A stretch of 12,360 nucleotides of DNA, from NCBI GenBank assembly GCA_019084435.1, contig JAHRFV010000029.1:1-12360 (forward strand), in the 5' to 3' direction. The number at the start of each line of letters is the position of its first letter. Within the stretch, counting starts at the first letter, position 1. The stretch comes from Dethiosulfatibacter sp. Its GTDB lineage: Bacteria; Bacillota_A; Clostridia; Tissierellales; Dethiosulfatibacteraceae. The position numbers and the translations under genes were made by a program. Below, piece after piece: positions 1 through 6,840 of the stretch. The notes under the pieces were generated by a model, which saw only the letters and a list, made by a program, of their open reading frames with translations, did not search any database and had not been told where the DNA came from.

Positions 1-1
1 C

Positions 2-97
2 ATATTTGTGCTGCTTTCTATGGTGATCTATACCTACTGGAATTCTTTTAGCAAAATGAAAGAAGGTATAATTTTTTCCAAATTATACCTTCCGTGA
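2..97 (+). CDS. Possible C-terminal end of a membrane protein (partial)
   Basis: One plus-strand frame stays open from the left edge to a TGA at 95-97. It reads a hydrophobic stretch (IFVLLSMVIYTYW) followed by a short basic tail, as expected for the last membrane helix and cytoplasmic end of an integral membrane protein. An intrinsic terminator on the same strand begins 13 bases after the stop, which supports a gene ending here. Against this, a perfect 13-bp inverted repeat lies inside the putative coding tail, and only about 31 codons are visible. No family can be assigned. The stretch could also be non-coding. Confidence 0.35.
   Translation: MFVLLSMVIYTYWNSFSKMKEGIIFSKLYLP
62..92 (-). terminator. 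Likely terminator of the rhodanese lipoprotein gene
   Basis: A perfect 13-bp inverted repeat (62-74 with 80-92) has a 5-base loop. Read on the minus strand, the stem is followed by TTTCATTTTG, a T-rich run. It lies 58 bases beyond the stop codon of the minus-strand rhodanese gene. The stem is AT-rich apart from the GAAGG/CCTTC end. Confidence 0.5.
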
Positions 98-110
98 TTT
101 ATTCTTTTAC

Positions 111-156
111 TGGCTCTACCCCAACATTTGACAAAGAGCCATTTTTGTTTTATTTT
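111..156 (+). terminator. Intrinsic terminator, plus strand
   Basis: TGGCTCT (111-117) pairs with AGAGCCA (135-141), followed at once by TTTTTGTTTTATTTT. This is a GC-containing stem with a U-tract, so it should terminate plus-strand transcription arriving from outside the window. Its tail runs into the 3' end of the convergent rhodanese gene. The 17-base loop is long. Confidence 0.6.
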
Positions 157-572
157 ACAATTTCATATGGCCAATCCAGAATACCGCCAAAATCCATGAC
201 ATTTGTATAACCCATATCAATCAGGATTTTTGAAGCGGTTCTACTGCGATTTCCACTTCGGCAATAGATTAGTATGGTCTGATCCAAATCAACTAGCATA
301 TCAGCAGCAAGATCTCTGATTTGAGTGTCTGGAATTAGAATCGCGTTGGGAATGTGCCCTTGCTTAAACTCCTCTTCGGTCCGTACATCAACGATAAGTA
401 TATCCGCTCCAGTGTCTATAATCTCTTTTGCCTTTTGTGCTGATATTTTGATATATTCCGCTTTTTCCGAGCTTTCCACGGGGCTTGATTGGAGCGTCGT
501 AACCGGAGTCGGAGCAGTACAACCTGCAGTTAGCAGAATAATAATCAATATAATCATTAGAATTCTTTTCAT
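150..572 (-). CDS. Rhodanese-domain lipoprotein
   Basis: A 140-residue exported lipoprotein carrying one rhodanese domain (sulfurtransferase/phosphatase-like fold). The N-terminus MKRILMIILIIILLTAGC ends in a lipobox, so Cys18 should be lipidated and the protein tethered outside the membrane. A short Ser/Thr/Pro linker follows, then the domain at about 38-140. It shows the family's DVR (62-64), the active-site loop CRSGNRS (104-110, catalytic Cys104) and the closing GG-I-DW motif. The intact cysteine loop suggests an active enzyme, probably a thiosulfate or persulfide sulfurtransferase; the substrate is unknown. I chose the ATG at 572 because AGGAGGTG sits just upstream (578-585) and the signal peptide begins there; an in-frame start at 629 would bury the signal. 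It is a single gene, divergent from the PadR operon. Confidence 0.9.
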   Translation of the reverse strand: MKRILMIILIIILLTAGCTAPTPVTTLQSSPVESSEKAEYIKISAQKAKEIIDTGADILIVDVRTEEEFKQGHIPNAILIPDTQIRDLAADMLVDLDQTILIYCRSGNRSRTASKILIDMGYTNVMDFGGILDWPYEIVK

Positions 573-730
573 TACGTCACCTCCTGTGGTTTCTGTATAT
601 TCGATGACTAACAGTGCTAAGACTCCCACTTCTATTTGATATTATAGCTCAAAATACAATAATCAGCTATATGATTCTATCTTGATTATAGTTTTTATAA
701 AAATAATTTATAATATACAATAAAAATATA
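573..730. promoter_or_regulatory. AT-rich divergent intergenic region with a weak minus-strand promoter
   Basis: No gene is seen here. On the minus strand a perfect -10 (TATAAT, 646 down to 641) sits 17 bases from a poor -35 (TAGCTG, 669 to 664). It is a reasonable but weak candidate promoter for the rhodanese lipoprotein. A second minus-strand TATAAT lies at 690-685 with TTATAA as a possible -35 at 713-708. A short repeat ATAGCT/AGCTAT (about 644-670) overlaps the first candidate. Confidence 0.35.
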
Positions 731-760
731 TTGACAATAATGTACAACGTACAGTATAAT
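731..760 (+). promoter_or_regulatory. Sigma-A promoter of the padR operon
   Basis: TTGACA (731-736) and TATAAT (755-760) are both perfect consensus and are separated by 18 bases. The start codon lies 28 bases beyond the -10, so the leader is short. Such a strong promoter in front of a PadR gene implies that it is held down by a repressor. Confidence 0.85.
741..753 (+). promoter_or_regulatory. Putative PadR operator within the promoter spacer
   Basis: TGTAC-AAC-GTACA is a perfect 5-bp dyad with a 3-base centre, placed entirely between the -35 and -10. A dimer bound here would block RNA polymerase. PadR proteins commonly autoregulate through ATGT/ACAT-type dyads, and the base before the dyad is A, giving ATGTAC. 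That the bound protein is the adjacent PadR is inference. Confidence 0.65.
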
Positions 761-788
761 AAAATCAAGAAGGAAAGGAAGTGATGAA

Positions 789-1124
789 ATGGAAGAAAAA
801 GACAATTTGCTCGATTCCTATATTCAGGAGTTGAGAAGAGGGACATTGGTCCTGAGTGTACTAAGTCAATTGAAGGAAGAAGAATACGGCTATACACTTT
901 CAACTAAATTAAAAGACAAAGGTCTTGATATAGAGCAAAACACTCTCTATCCATTGCTCAGAAGACTCGAGAGCCGAAATCTTCTAGAAAGCATATGGAA
1001 ACTGGAGGAAGCAAGACAAAGAAGATATTACAAGTTGAGCCCGGAGGGTCTAGTAATGTTACAGATGCTGACTGATGAGTGGTCAAAAGTTGTCAGCATA
1101 ACTGACAAACTATTAAATGAATAG
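789..1124 (+). CDS. PadR-family transcriptional regulator
   Basis: A 111-residue winged-helix DNA-binding protein, the usual size for short (subfamily 2) PadR regulators. The N-terminal RRGTLVLSVLSQL followed by YGYTLSTKL is the family's first helices. NTLYPLLRRLE (about 51-61) is the recognition-helix signature, and RRYYKLSPEG (about 77-86) forms the wing. A C-terminal helix (about 87-109) should mediate dimerisation. The ATG at 789 follows a purine-rich AGGAAAGGAAG site; an ATG at 784 is out of frame. The gene is followed after 10 bases by a HAAS-type membrane protein, a pairing seen widely in Firmicutes, in which PadR probably controls its own operon in response to a membrane-related signal. 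The inducer is unknown. Confidence 0.93.
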   Translation: MEEKDNLLDSYIQELRRGTLVLSVLSQLKEEEYGYTLSTKLKDKGLDIEQNTLYPLLRRLESRNLLESIWKLEEARQRRYYKLSPEGLVMLQMLTDEWSKVVSITDKLLNE

Positions 1125-1134
1125 GAGGATAAAA

Positions 1135-2127
1135 ATGAACTTGATTGAAAGATACATATATGCAGTCGGACAAAAAATCTGGAGCAAAAATAGAAAAGAT
1201 ATTGAAAATGAGTTGAGAACAATATTATATGACAACTTGGATGAAATAACCAAAGGAGAGGAAGCAACTGACCAACAGATCAAAGATATGCTTAAGAAAT
1301 TCGGATCTCCTGGTCAGGTTGCCTCAAGGTATAATACTACAGAGAAACACTTGATAGGACCTAATGTATATGATCTCTACATGTTGGTTTTAAAAATAGT
1401 TTTGAGTGTGACATTTGTATTAACCACATTAGGTATTGTGACATCATTTGTCACGATTTCCCAGGATGTAAATGTTATTGGAAGGCTATTGCTTATTTTT
1501 CCTCAATATGTAGCTGCTTTAGCGACTGCATTAGGATATGTTACAGCAGTTTTTTACCTGATTGATCGGTTTGGAACTTCAGAAGAGATTAAAATTGATA
1601 GTGACTGGACGCCAGATAATCTGCCGAAATTAGTGTCTGAGCAAGACCGTGTGAAACGCGTTGGGATTATCATCAATATCATATTAATCATATTTGCGCT
1701 GGTAATCTTTAACTTCTATCCTAATCAGATAAGTGTATCCTACACCAGTGGAGATGGTTGGGTACAATTCTCAGCCTTGTCAGAAGTGGCGCTTAAGCAG
1801 TATCTACCCTTGTGGAATATTGTATGGGTACTATCATTGATAATGAATTCCTTACTACTGAGAATGGGCAAATGGAGCCTTCACACAAAGATTTTCAAAG
1901 CAGTTCTATCAGTTGCTTCTATCATAATTCTTGCCATGATGATCAAAGGACCAGATTTACTGAGTATTGAAAGTTTAACAGCAGCTATGGCTCAGACCGG
2001 TCAGGACATGACAGAAGTATTGCAAATGCTACTAACATTGTTTAAGACAATCTACGTGGTAGTAATCGTTCTGATAGCTGTTGAGCTTGGCATGGATGGA
2101 TATAAGTATGTGAAACAGAAGCACTAA
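1135..2127 (+). CDS. HAAS/DUF1700-like membrane protein, PadR partner
   Basis: A 330-residue protein with an N-terminal cytosolic helical domain (about 1-75) and six predicted membrane helices (about 84-108, 119-143, 175-196, 222-243, 254-272, 301-320). The soluble part has the HAAS/DUF1700 pattern: an N-terminal helix, the charged KNRKDIENELRTILYDNLDE segment, then a KKFGSPGQVASRY motif, where 'FG-P--VA--Y' is typical. Proteins of this class are usually encoded directly after a PadR regulator, and the N-terminal domain is thought to couple to it. What the membrane part senses or does is not known. The ATG at 1135 was chosen because the AGGAGG at about 1123-1128 serves it; the in-frame ATG at 1117 lies upstream of that site and overlaps the padR stop. 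A terminator follows. Confidence 0.8.
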   Translation: MNLIERYIYAVGQKIWSKNRKDIENELRTILYDNLDEITKGEEATDQQIKDMLKKFGSPGQVASRYNTTEKHLIGPNVYDLYMLVLKIVLSVTFVLTTLGIVTSFVTISQDVNVIGRLLLIFPQYVAALATALGYVTAVFYLIDRFGTSEEIKIDSDWTPDNLPKLVSEQDRVKRVGIIINIILIIFALVIFNFYPNQISVSYTSGDGWVQFSALSEVALKQYLPLWNIVWVLSLIMNSLLLRMGKWSLHTKIFKAVLSVASIIILAMMIKGPDLLSIESLTAAMAQTGQDMTEVLQMLLTLFKTIYVVVIVLIAVELGMDGYKYVKQKH

Positions 2128-2164
2128 TCATTCATTGGTCTGAATAATAGTATAGTGATTAATT

Positions 2165-2201
2165 GACAAGACAGGAGCCACATTACGCTCTTGTCTTTTT
2201 T
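2165..2201 (+). terminator. Intrinsic terminator of the padR operon
   Basis: GACAAGA (2165-2171) pairs with TCTTGTC (2189-2195), with a T6 run at 2196-2201. It lies 37 bases after the membrane-protein stop codon and separates this operon from the next gene. Confidence 0.8.
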
Positions 2202-2258
2202 CGTCTTCATTAGATTAATCTAAAACTCATTAAAATATAAAATTTTTCGAATTAGACA

Positions 2259-2287
2259 TTGACAAAGAAATAACTCTGTAGTAATAT
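2259..2287 (+). promoter_or_regulatory. Sigma-A promoter of the 135-residue membrane protein
   Basis: TTGACA (2259-2264), a 17-base spacer, and TAATAT (2282-2287). The predicted transcript start falls at about 2293-2296, inside the dyad repeats that follow. Confidence 0.75.
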
Positions 2288-2288
2288 A

Positions 2289-2318
2289 TGACTATAAAGT
2301 CACATGACTAAAAGTCAC
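2289..2318 (+). promoter_or_regulatory. Tandem dyad repeats, putative operator
   Basis: Two near-identical palindromes sit side by side: TGACT-ATAA-AGTCA (2289-2302) and TGACT-AAA-AGTCA (2305-2317). Each is preceded by A and followed by CA or C, so they also form a direct repeat with a period of about 16 bases. They begin one base after the -10 and cover the transcript start and early leader. That is an ideal place for a repressor binding as two dimers on one face of the helix. The regulator is not identified. In the mRNA each dyad could also form a small hairpin. Confidence 0.65.
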
Positions 2319-2339
2319 AATAAATATGGGTGGATAACA

Positions 2340-2747
2340 ATGGAAATGAATTTATTTAAAGCAGTCAGTTTTATTCTGGCAATCTCGGCGTTCATTAAAG
2401 TGTTTTTTGGAGTTTTCTTTCACGAACAATTATATCTGTGGGCAAGGAAGCATTATATTCAGCATAAAAGGTCAGGTGTTGTCAATTTACTTCTCCTGTA
2501 TGCTATGGTTTTACTGATTATGGTATGGGCAGGATTCTTTATCAATTATGTTCCAAAAGGATGGATTATCATCGCTTTTGTCACTTTGGCATCATTGAAA
2601 TCACTTAATATACTTTTCAACTGGAAGAGTACGTCTGAAAAGTTTGTGTCATTCATTGACAAAGCCGGAAACAAACTGTGGCTAGTAGATTTAGTAGTTG
2701 GAGCATTGGGTTTATTCTTCATGTATCTTGGTATTTGGGTTTATTAA
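2340..2747 (+). CDS. Four-TM membrane protein of unknown function
   Basis: A 135-residue integral membrane protein with helices at about 6-27, 47-69, 73-93 and 113-133. The loop after the first helix is charged and aromatic (FHEQLYLWARKHYIQHKR), and a short loop between helices 3 and 4 (about 94-112) is polar. I do not recognise the family. The ATG at 2340 is preferred over an in-frame ATG at 2304: GGGTGG lies 6 bases upstream of 2340, while 2304 has no ribosome binding site and would place the second dyad in the coding sequence. It has its own promoter and operator-like repeats, so it appears to be independently regulated. No intrinsic terminator with a GC stem follows it; only a weak AT repeat is present. 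Confidence 0.75.
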   Translation: MEMNLFKAVSFILAISAFIKVFFGVFFHEQLYLWARKHYIQHKRSGVVNLLLLYAMVLLIMVWAGFFINYVPKGWIIIAFVTLASLKSLNILFNWKSTSEKFVSFIDKAGNKLWLVDLVVGALGLFFMYLGIWVY

Positions 2748-2881
2748 GTATTAAATTATCATTAGAAATATTTAATGTAATTTTAAGATTATTTATGATT
2801 TCTTTTAAGACTTATTTGGTATATTTACGTAGATGTTTATTTAGTGAAAACAAGATCGATACGCATGTGAGGTAGATCAAA
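2748..2881 (+). promoter_or_regulatory. Leader of the ECF sigma gene with a weak ECF-type promoter candidate
   Basis: This very AT-rich gap contains TAAGAC (2806-2811), 16 bases, then CGTA (2828-2831). The layout is like ECF promoters, but the -35 matches TGAAAC at only 4 of 6 positions. If real it would mean autoregulation by the sigma factor. An AT-only repeat ATTAAAT/ATTTAAT (2750-2756/2770-2776) lacks the GC needed for a convincing terminator. No good sigma-A promoter is seen. Confidence 0.25.
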
Positions 2882-3481
2882 TTGAATGAGAAAGAAATCA
2901 TACTGATTAAAAGAAGCCAAAAGGGTGACATTGACGCATTCGAAGAATTGATATCGGACAATGTCAGGTTTGCTTACAATATTGCACTAAAAATGCTGAA
3001 GAATAAAGAAGACGCGGAAGATATCTCACAAGAGGCTTTGATTAAGGCGTATAAAAGCATTGAAAGTTTTAAGATGGACTCCAGTTTCCGGACATGGATC
3101 TACAGGATTGTGGTCAACACATGCCTGGATTACATAAGGAAACATAAAACGACAGTTATTTCAATTGATAAGTCTATACAAACAGAACATAATGAGTTCC
3201 AGATTGAGATAGAGGATCATCGCCCATCGCCGGATGAGATATTTGAAAGAAAACAAACACAAAAGATGGTTGTAGAGGCATTGAATCAACTTGATGATGA
3301 TTTCAGAACCGCTATTATATTGAGGGATATTCAGGATTTCAGTTATGAGGAAATCTCTGATATTCTGACTTGTAGCTTGGGAACAGTCAAATCGAGAATC
3401 AGCAGAGGCAGGCAAAAGCTGAGAGAAATAATTGAAAAGGATGAGAGAATCAGTCTTTTTGGAATTAAAAAGGTTATTTGA
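2882..3481 (+). CDS. ECF-type RNA polymerase sigma factor
   Basis: A 199-residue extracytoplasmic-function sigma factor with only regions 2 and 4. Region 2 spans about 18-88 (DAFEELI..., then EDISQEALIKAYKSI at the core- and -10-binding helices, and FRTWIYRIVVNTCLDYIRK). A variable linker covers 89-130. Region 4 spans about 131-184, with the -35-binding helix-turn-helix FSYEEISDILTCSLGTVKSRISRGRQKL. It resembles the SigW/SigV/RpoE-like ECF groups. The start is a TTG at 2882 served by GTGAGGT (2867-2873); an in-frame TAG nine bases upstream rules out a longer protein. No anti-sigma gene adjoins: the next gene, 25 bases on and probably co-transcribed, is a serine hydrolase lipoprotein. Two ECF-type promoters downstream (4949 and 11758) are its likely targets. 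Confidence 0.93.
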   Translation: MNEKEIILIKRSQKGDIDAFEELISDNVRFAYNIALKMLKNKEDAEDISQEALIKAYKSIESFKMDSSFRTWIYRIVVNTCLDYIRKHKTTVISIDKSIQTEHNEFQIEIEDHRPSPDEIFERKQTQKMVVEALNQLDDDFRTAIILRDIQDFSYEEISDILTCSLGTVKSRISRGRQKLREIIEKDERISLFGIKKVI

Positions 3482-3506
3482 GATTTAAGTTTCGAGGTAA
3501 AACGAG

Positions 3507-4937
3507 ATGGATAGAAATAATATTGGGTTTTACATAATGACAGTGTTGTTTTGCCTTATTTTAGGGGCTTGTAACAGTCAAAGCGATATTGGATCATTGA
3601 ACACAGATGATTTCTTCACAGTAAGTGAAGATGATGATAAGGCTGACAACATAGCTAAGTTTGATAATGTCTTACAACTTATTAATGATTGGGTCGAAGA
3701 TGGTGAAATAGTTGGAGCCCAATTGCTTGTGATAGAAAATCGAAATATTTTGATCCACGAGTCTTATGGATGGATGGACAAGGAAATGGATATACCGATG
3801 AAATATGACACTATTTTCCGAATTCGCTCCATGACCAAACCCATAACTGGAACCGCTGCCTTGATGTTGGTTGAACAAGGTATGCTAAATCTTTCCGATC
3901 CTGTTTCAAAGCATTTGGGTTCATTTGACAATGATAAATCGGGAATGATCACGATTGGACATCTGATAACACATACAGGTGGATTTGGTCAACCTGGTTG
4001 CCCCAAAGATTTTGAAGACCACGGCTCACTAAGAGAGGTGGTAGACGATATAGGTACTGCGGGTCCTGAAGTGGAGCCAGGCACCATGTATAGATACAGC
4101 GACGCAGGAGTTGCTGTACTTGGTGCTGTCATTGCAGAGGTTACAGGCATGCCTGTTGAGGAATTTATCCAAAAGAATATTTTTACGCCATTAAACATGA
4201 CAGACACCTTTTGCACCTTGGATAGTCAGCCAGACAAAAGGTCTAGAATAAGTGCTACTTATTTGAGAATGGGAGATGGATACGTCAAATACTGGGATAA
4301 TTCTAAGCCTCCGTTAGTGCCATACTTCAGAGCAAGTGGCGGGGTTTACTCTACAACACTGGATTATGCAAAATTTCTATACATGTGGTTGAATGACGGG
4401 AAGATAGATTCAAAACAGTATATCTCTGAGCAAATGGTTTCCCAAGCATTGCAACCCAATGGATTTAGCAATAATTACGGCTATCTCTGGGAAGTAGACA
4501 GTGCTTTCGGTCATGGTGGATCAGATGGCACTATTGGGTTTGTAATACCGAATGAGAACATAATTGTTCTGTATTTTACTCAATCAAGATCCACCCATAC
4601 CGTAGAGGTTGTGAAAGCCGATGTATTGAAGGAGTTCGGGCTTTCAGAGGTTGTTCAACATGATATAGCGATAGTAGATCCAAGCATTTATCAAGATTAT
4701 GCGGGAAAATATCAACACCCGCAGATTATCCTTGAAGTCACAACAGACGGAGAGCACTTATACTTAAAAACACCTGACACCTCAAGCCAACTTTTTTATC
4801 CTGCTTCAGAAGATTTTTTCTTTCATGAGGTTTTGGATATCCAATTGACATTTGTAAAAGATCTTGATGGAAAAACAACTGGTATGATCATACATCAGAA
4901 TGGTGAGGATATTGAAGCCGATAAGATTCAACAATAG
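3507..4937 (+). CDS. Serine hydrolase lipoprotein, beta-lactamase/S12 fold
   Basis: A 476-residue exported lipoprotein. The signal peptide ends in the lipobox LGAC (lipidated Cys22), followed by an acidic linker. The beta-lactamase-related domain (PF00144, about 52-375) carries all three active-site elements: SMTK with nucleophile Ser108 and Lys111, YSD at 197-199 in the YxN position, and HGG at 336-338. A small beta-rich C-terminal domain (about 392-476, DYAGKYQHPQIILEV onward) resembles the DUF3471-type tail on such enzymes. Family members are DD-peptidases, D-aminopeptidases or esterases; motifs alone cannot say which. The acidic residue in YSD is common in the non-beta-lactamase members. 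The gene follows the ECF sigma gene after 25 bases, with GAGGT at 3494-3498, so it is probably in the same transcript. Confidence 0.9.
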   Translation: MDRNNIGFYIMTVLFCLILGACNSQSDIGSLNTDDFFTVSEDDDKADNIAKFDNVLQLINDWVEDGEIVGAQLLVIENRNILIHESYGWMDKEMDIPMKYDTIFRIRSMTKPITGTAALMLVEQGMLNLSDPVSKHLGSFDNDKSGMITIGHLITHTGGFGQPGCPKDFEDHGSLREVVDDIGTAGPEVEPGTMYRYSDAGVAVLGAVIAEVTGMPVEEFIQKNIFTPLNMTDTFCTLDSQPDKRSRISATYLRMGDGYVKYWDNSKPPLVPYFRASGGVYSTTLDYAKFLYMWLNDGKIDSKQYISEQMVSQALQPNGFSNNYGYLWEVDSAFGHGGSDGTIGFVIPNENIIVLYFTQSRSTHTVEVVKADVLKEFGLSEVVQHDIAIVDPSIYQDYAGKYQHPQIILEVTTDGEHLYLKTPDTSSQLFYPASEDFFFHEVLDIQLTFVKDLDGKTTGMIIHQNGEDIEADKIQQ

Positions 4938-4948
4938 AGAATTTTAAC

Positions 4949-4975
4949 GGGAACAATAAATCTGATTTCACCGTC
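4949..4975 (+). promoter_or_regulatory. ECF sigma-type promoter of the peptide importer operon
   Basis: GGGAAC (4949-4954), 17 bases, CGTC (4972-4975). The AAC core of the -35 and CGTC at the -10 are the hallmark of ECF promoters such as those of Bacillus SigM/SigX and proteobacterial RpoE. Transcription would start near 4982-4985, leaving a leader of about 40 bases before the TTG at 5022. A matching element lies at 11758. Recognition by the sigma factor encoded at 2882 is inference. Confidence 0.65.
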
Positions 4976-5021
4976 ATAAGTATTATAGGACCAATTATAA
5001 GTTGTTCATTAGGAGGAAACC

Positions 5022-5984
5022 TTGAGAGGATATCTGGTTAAAAGACTATTTGCAGGAATATTAACTGTCTTCATTATTTTAACCGTCAATTTTATCATTA
5101 TCAAGATTGCTCCTGGAGATCCGATTAAAACACTTATGGGGAAGGAACATGACAATCCTGACTTAAGATCAGCATTGGAAGAGAAATACGGACTTGATAA
5201 ACCATTATCAGCCCAATATTTAATTTACCTGAAATTGATATTCAGTGGTGATTTGGGAGTTTCAATAATCTATAACCGTCCAGTTACTCAAATGATTTAT
5301 GAAGGATTGAAGCCAACTTTGTTGTTGACGCTAATATCTACTACATTCGCATTGTTAATCGGTACAAGTTTTGGGATAATAGCGGCCAGGAAGGAAGGGT
5401 CGCTTTTTGACGTGGTTTTTTCTGGGCTAGCCTATCTGTTTAATGCAACACCCTCATTCTGGCTAGGGCTTATGTTGATAATCCTGTTTGCTTCAAAACT
5501 AAAATGGTTTCCGGCCTATGGTATGTCAGATGTCAGGACATCTGTTACTGGATTAAGATATCTGATAGAGGTTCTCAGACATATGATTCTACCAGTTTCA
5601 ACATTGATTCTTATTCAGATTCCCAGCTACTTCAGAGTCGCCAAATCATCTATTCTTCAGGTTAAAGATGAAGATTATATTATGACTTTAAGAGCTGTAG
5701 GTATGAGTGAGAAAATGATATTTAATAAGTATATATTTAAGAATGCTATCTTACCCATAATCACACTAGTGGGTATTTCTATGGCATATATGATTACAGG
5801 TGTCGCTCTAACTGAAATTGTATTCTCATGGCCAGGAACAGGCAAAATGATTGTAAGTGCAATATCTCAGAGAGACTATCCTGTACTGATGGGCGTATAT
5901 CTAGTTGCATCTGTTCTGGTTGCAATTGTCATGCTGGCGATAGATCTTGTGTATGTGGCTTTTGACCCTAGAATAAGGTATTAG
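5022..5984 (+). CDS. Peptide ABC transporter permease, DppB/OppB-like
   Basis: A 320-residue inner-membrane permease, the first of the two that form the channel of a Dpp/Opp-type importer. It has the typical N-terminal helix (MRGYLVKRLFAGILTVFIIL), the IAPGDP motif (29-34) and the extracytoplasmic EEKYGLDKPL-QY segment (53-66). The cytoplasmic EAA loop (about 217-245, with LRAVGMSEKMIFNKYIFKNA), which docks on the ATPases, is present, followed by FSWPGTGKM (268-276) and the C-terminal DPRIRY. The length is normal for the family. The start is TTG at 5022, five bases after a perfect AGGAGG (5011-5016); no ATG start fits. It is the first gene of a five-gene transporter operon preceded by an ECF-type promoter. 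The substrate could be di- or oligopeptides; other substrates of this class, such as nickel, cannot be excluded. Confidence 0.94.
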   Translation: MRGYLVKRLFAGILTVFIILTVNFIIIKIAPGDPIKTLMGKEHDNPDLRSALEEKYGLDKPLSAQYLIYLKLIFSGDLGVSIIYNRPVTQMIYEGLKPTLLLTLISTTFALLIGTSFGIIAARKEGSLFDVVFSGLAYLFNATPSFWLGLMLIILFASKLKWFPAYGMSDVRTSVTGLRYLIEVLRHMILPVSTLILIQIPSYFRVAKSSILQVKDEDYIMTLRAVGMSEKMIFNKYIFKNAILPIITLVGISMAYMITGVALTEIVFSWPGTGKMIVSAISQRDYPVLMGVYLVASVLVAIVMLAIDLVYVAFDPRIRY

Positions 5985-5994
5985 GGAGTTGCTG

Positions 5995-6840
5995 ATGAAA
6001 ATAAAAACTATACAGAAAATCATCAACAGTGATTTACAGCTTCGACTGGGGTGCTATGGCATACTCTTTCTAATTAGTATTGTAACTTTCTCTAATGCGT
6101 TGGCGACACATGATCCTTATTATTTCGGTCCATATTTTTTAAGTGGTATTGGTGAAAATGGACATGTATTGGGTGCTAACCAGTTGGGGCAGGACATTTT
6201 CAGCATGTTGATATATGGCGCTAGAACATCTCTGGTGATCGCTACAGTGTCAGCTATGATATCTGGTATATTGGGTATCTGCATCGGTGGCTTTGCGGGG
6301 TTTTGTGGCGGGAGAGTTGACCAGATTGTATCAGAAATCATCAATGGTCTTATGATGATCCCTGTCTTTTTTCTCTTACTGTTGATTATAGCCTTATTTG
6401 GAAACAGCCTGTTTAATGTGATAATGGTAATAGGACTGACTACTTGGACCGGAAATGCCAAGCTGATGAGATCACAGGTACTGTCACTGAAAGAGAGGAC
6501 ATTCATCGTTGGTGCAAGATCAATCGGAGAGAATGGATTTCAGATTCTGTTCAGGTATATTCTGCCTAACGGAATGATGCCTGTAATTGCTAATACTACG
6601 CTTATAATGTCAAATGCGATTCTGCTTGAAGCCAGTTTGGGATTTTTAGGTTTGGGAAATCCCTATGTCATAAGCTGGGGACAGATGATCTATGCCGGTA
6701 AGTCTTATGTTGGTACTGCTTGGTGGATTTCTGTGTTTCCCGGTCTAGCGATTGTGGTGACAGTTACAATTTTGTATCTGCTAAGCGACGGGCTTAACCA
6801 TGTGCTTAATCCCAAATACATTAATAGGAAGAGTGGCTAA
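5995..6840 (+). CDS. Peptide ABC transporter permease, DppC/OppC-like
   Basis: The second channel subunit, 281 residues. Family landmarks are HVLGANQLGQDIFSMLIYGARTSL (57-80; compare 'LGTDQLGRDVLSRLIYGARISL' in DppC), the EAA loop (about 167-192, IVGARSIGENGFQILFRYILPN), EASLGFLGLG (212-221) and a C-terminal LSDGLNHVLNPK. Roughly six membrane helices can be seen. I chose ATG at 5995 because AGGGAG (5983-5988) ends six bases before it; an in-frame TTG at 5989 directly abuts that site. It begins 10 bases after the preceding permease, whose stop overlaps the ribosome binding site, so the two are probably translationally coupled in equal amounts. Confidence 0.94.
   Translation: MKIKTIQKIINSDLQLRLGCYGILFLISIVTFSNALATHDPYYFGPYFLSGIGENGHVLGANQLGQDIFSMLIYGARTSLVIATVSAMISGILGICIGGFAGFCGGRVDQIVSEIINGLMMIPVFFLLLLIIALFGNSLFNVIMVIGLTTWTGNAKLMRSQVLSLKERTFIVGARSIGENGFQILFRYILPNGMMPVIANTTLIMSNAILLEASLGFLGLGNPYVISWGQMIYAGKSYVGTAWWISVFPGLAIVVTVTILYLLSDGLNHVLNPKYINRKSG

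Noticed and set aside
325..639. Plus-strand open frame opposite the rhodanese lipoprotein gene
   Set aside because: It is the antisense shadow of a gene with clear rhodanese motifs and a good ribosome binding site, and its protein has no domain pattern.
2334..2340. lac-operator-like GGATAACAA next to the start at 2340
   Set aside because: There is no palindromic partner, and it is better explained as the spacer between the GGGTGG ribosome binding site and the ATG.
2750..2776. ATTAAAT/ATTTAAT inverted repeat as a terminator
   Set aside because: The stem is pure A/T with a 13-base loop and no U-run, and such repeats are expected by chance in AT-rich gaps.
2678..2875. 65-codon plus-strand frame overlapping the end of the 135-residue membrane protein
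   Set aside because: It begins inside a better gene in another frame, has no ribosome binding site, and most of it is AT-rich intergenic DNA.
4095..4103. YSD in place of YSN in the first serine hydrolase as a sign of an inactive enzyme
   Set aside because: Asp or other residues at this position are common in active non-beta-lactamase members of the family; Ser108, Lys111, Tyr197 and HGG are all intact.
6120..6506. 128-codon minus-strand open frame inside the second permease gene
   Set aside because: It is antisense to a well-conserved DppC-like protein, and the translated sequence shows no family features.
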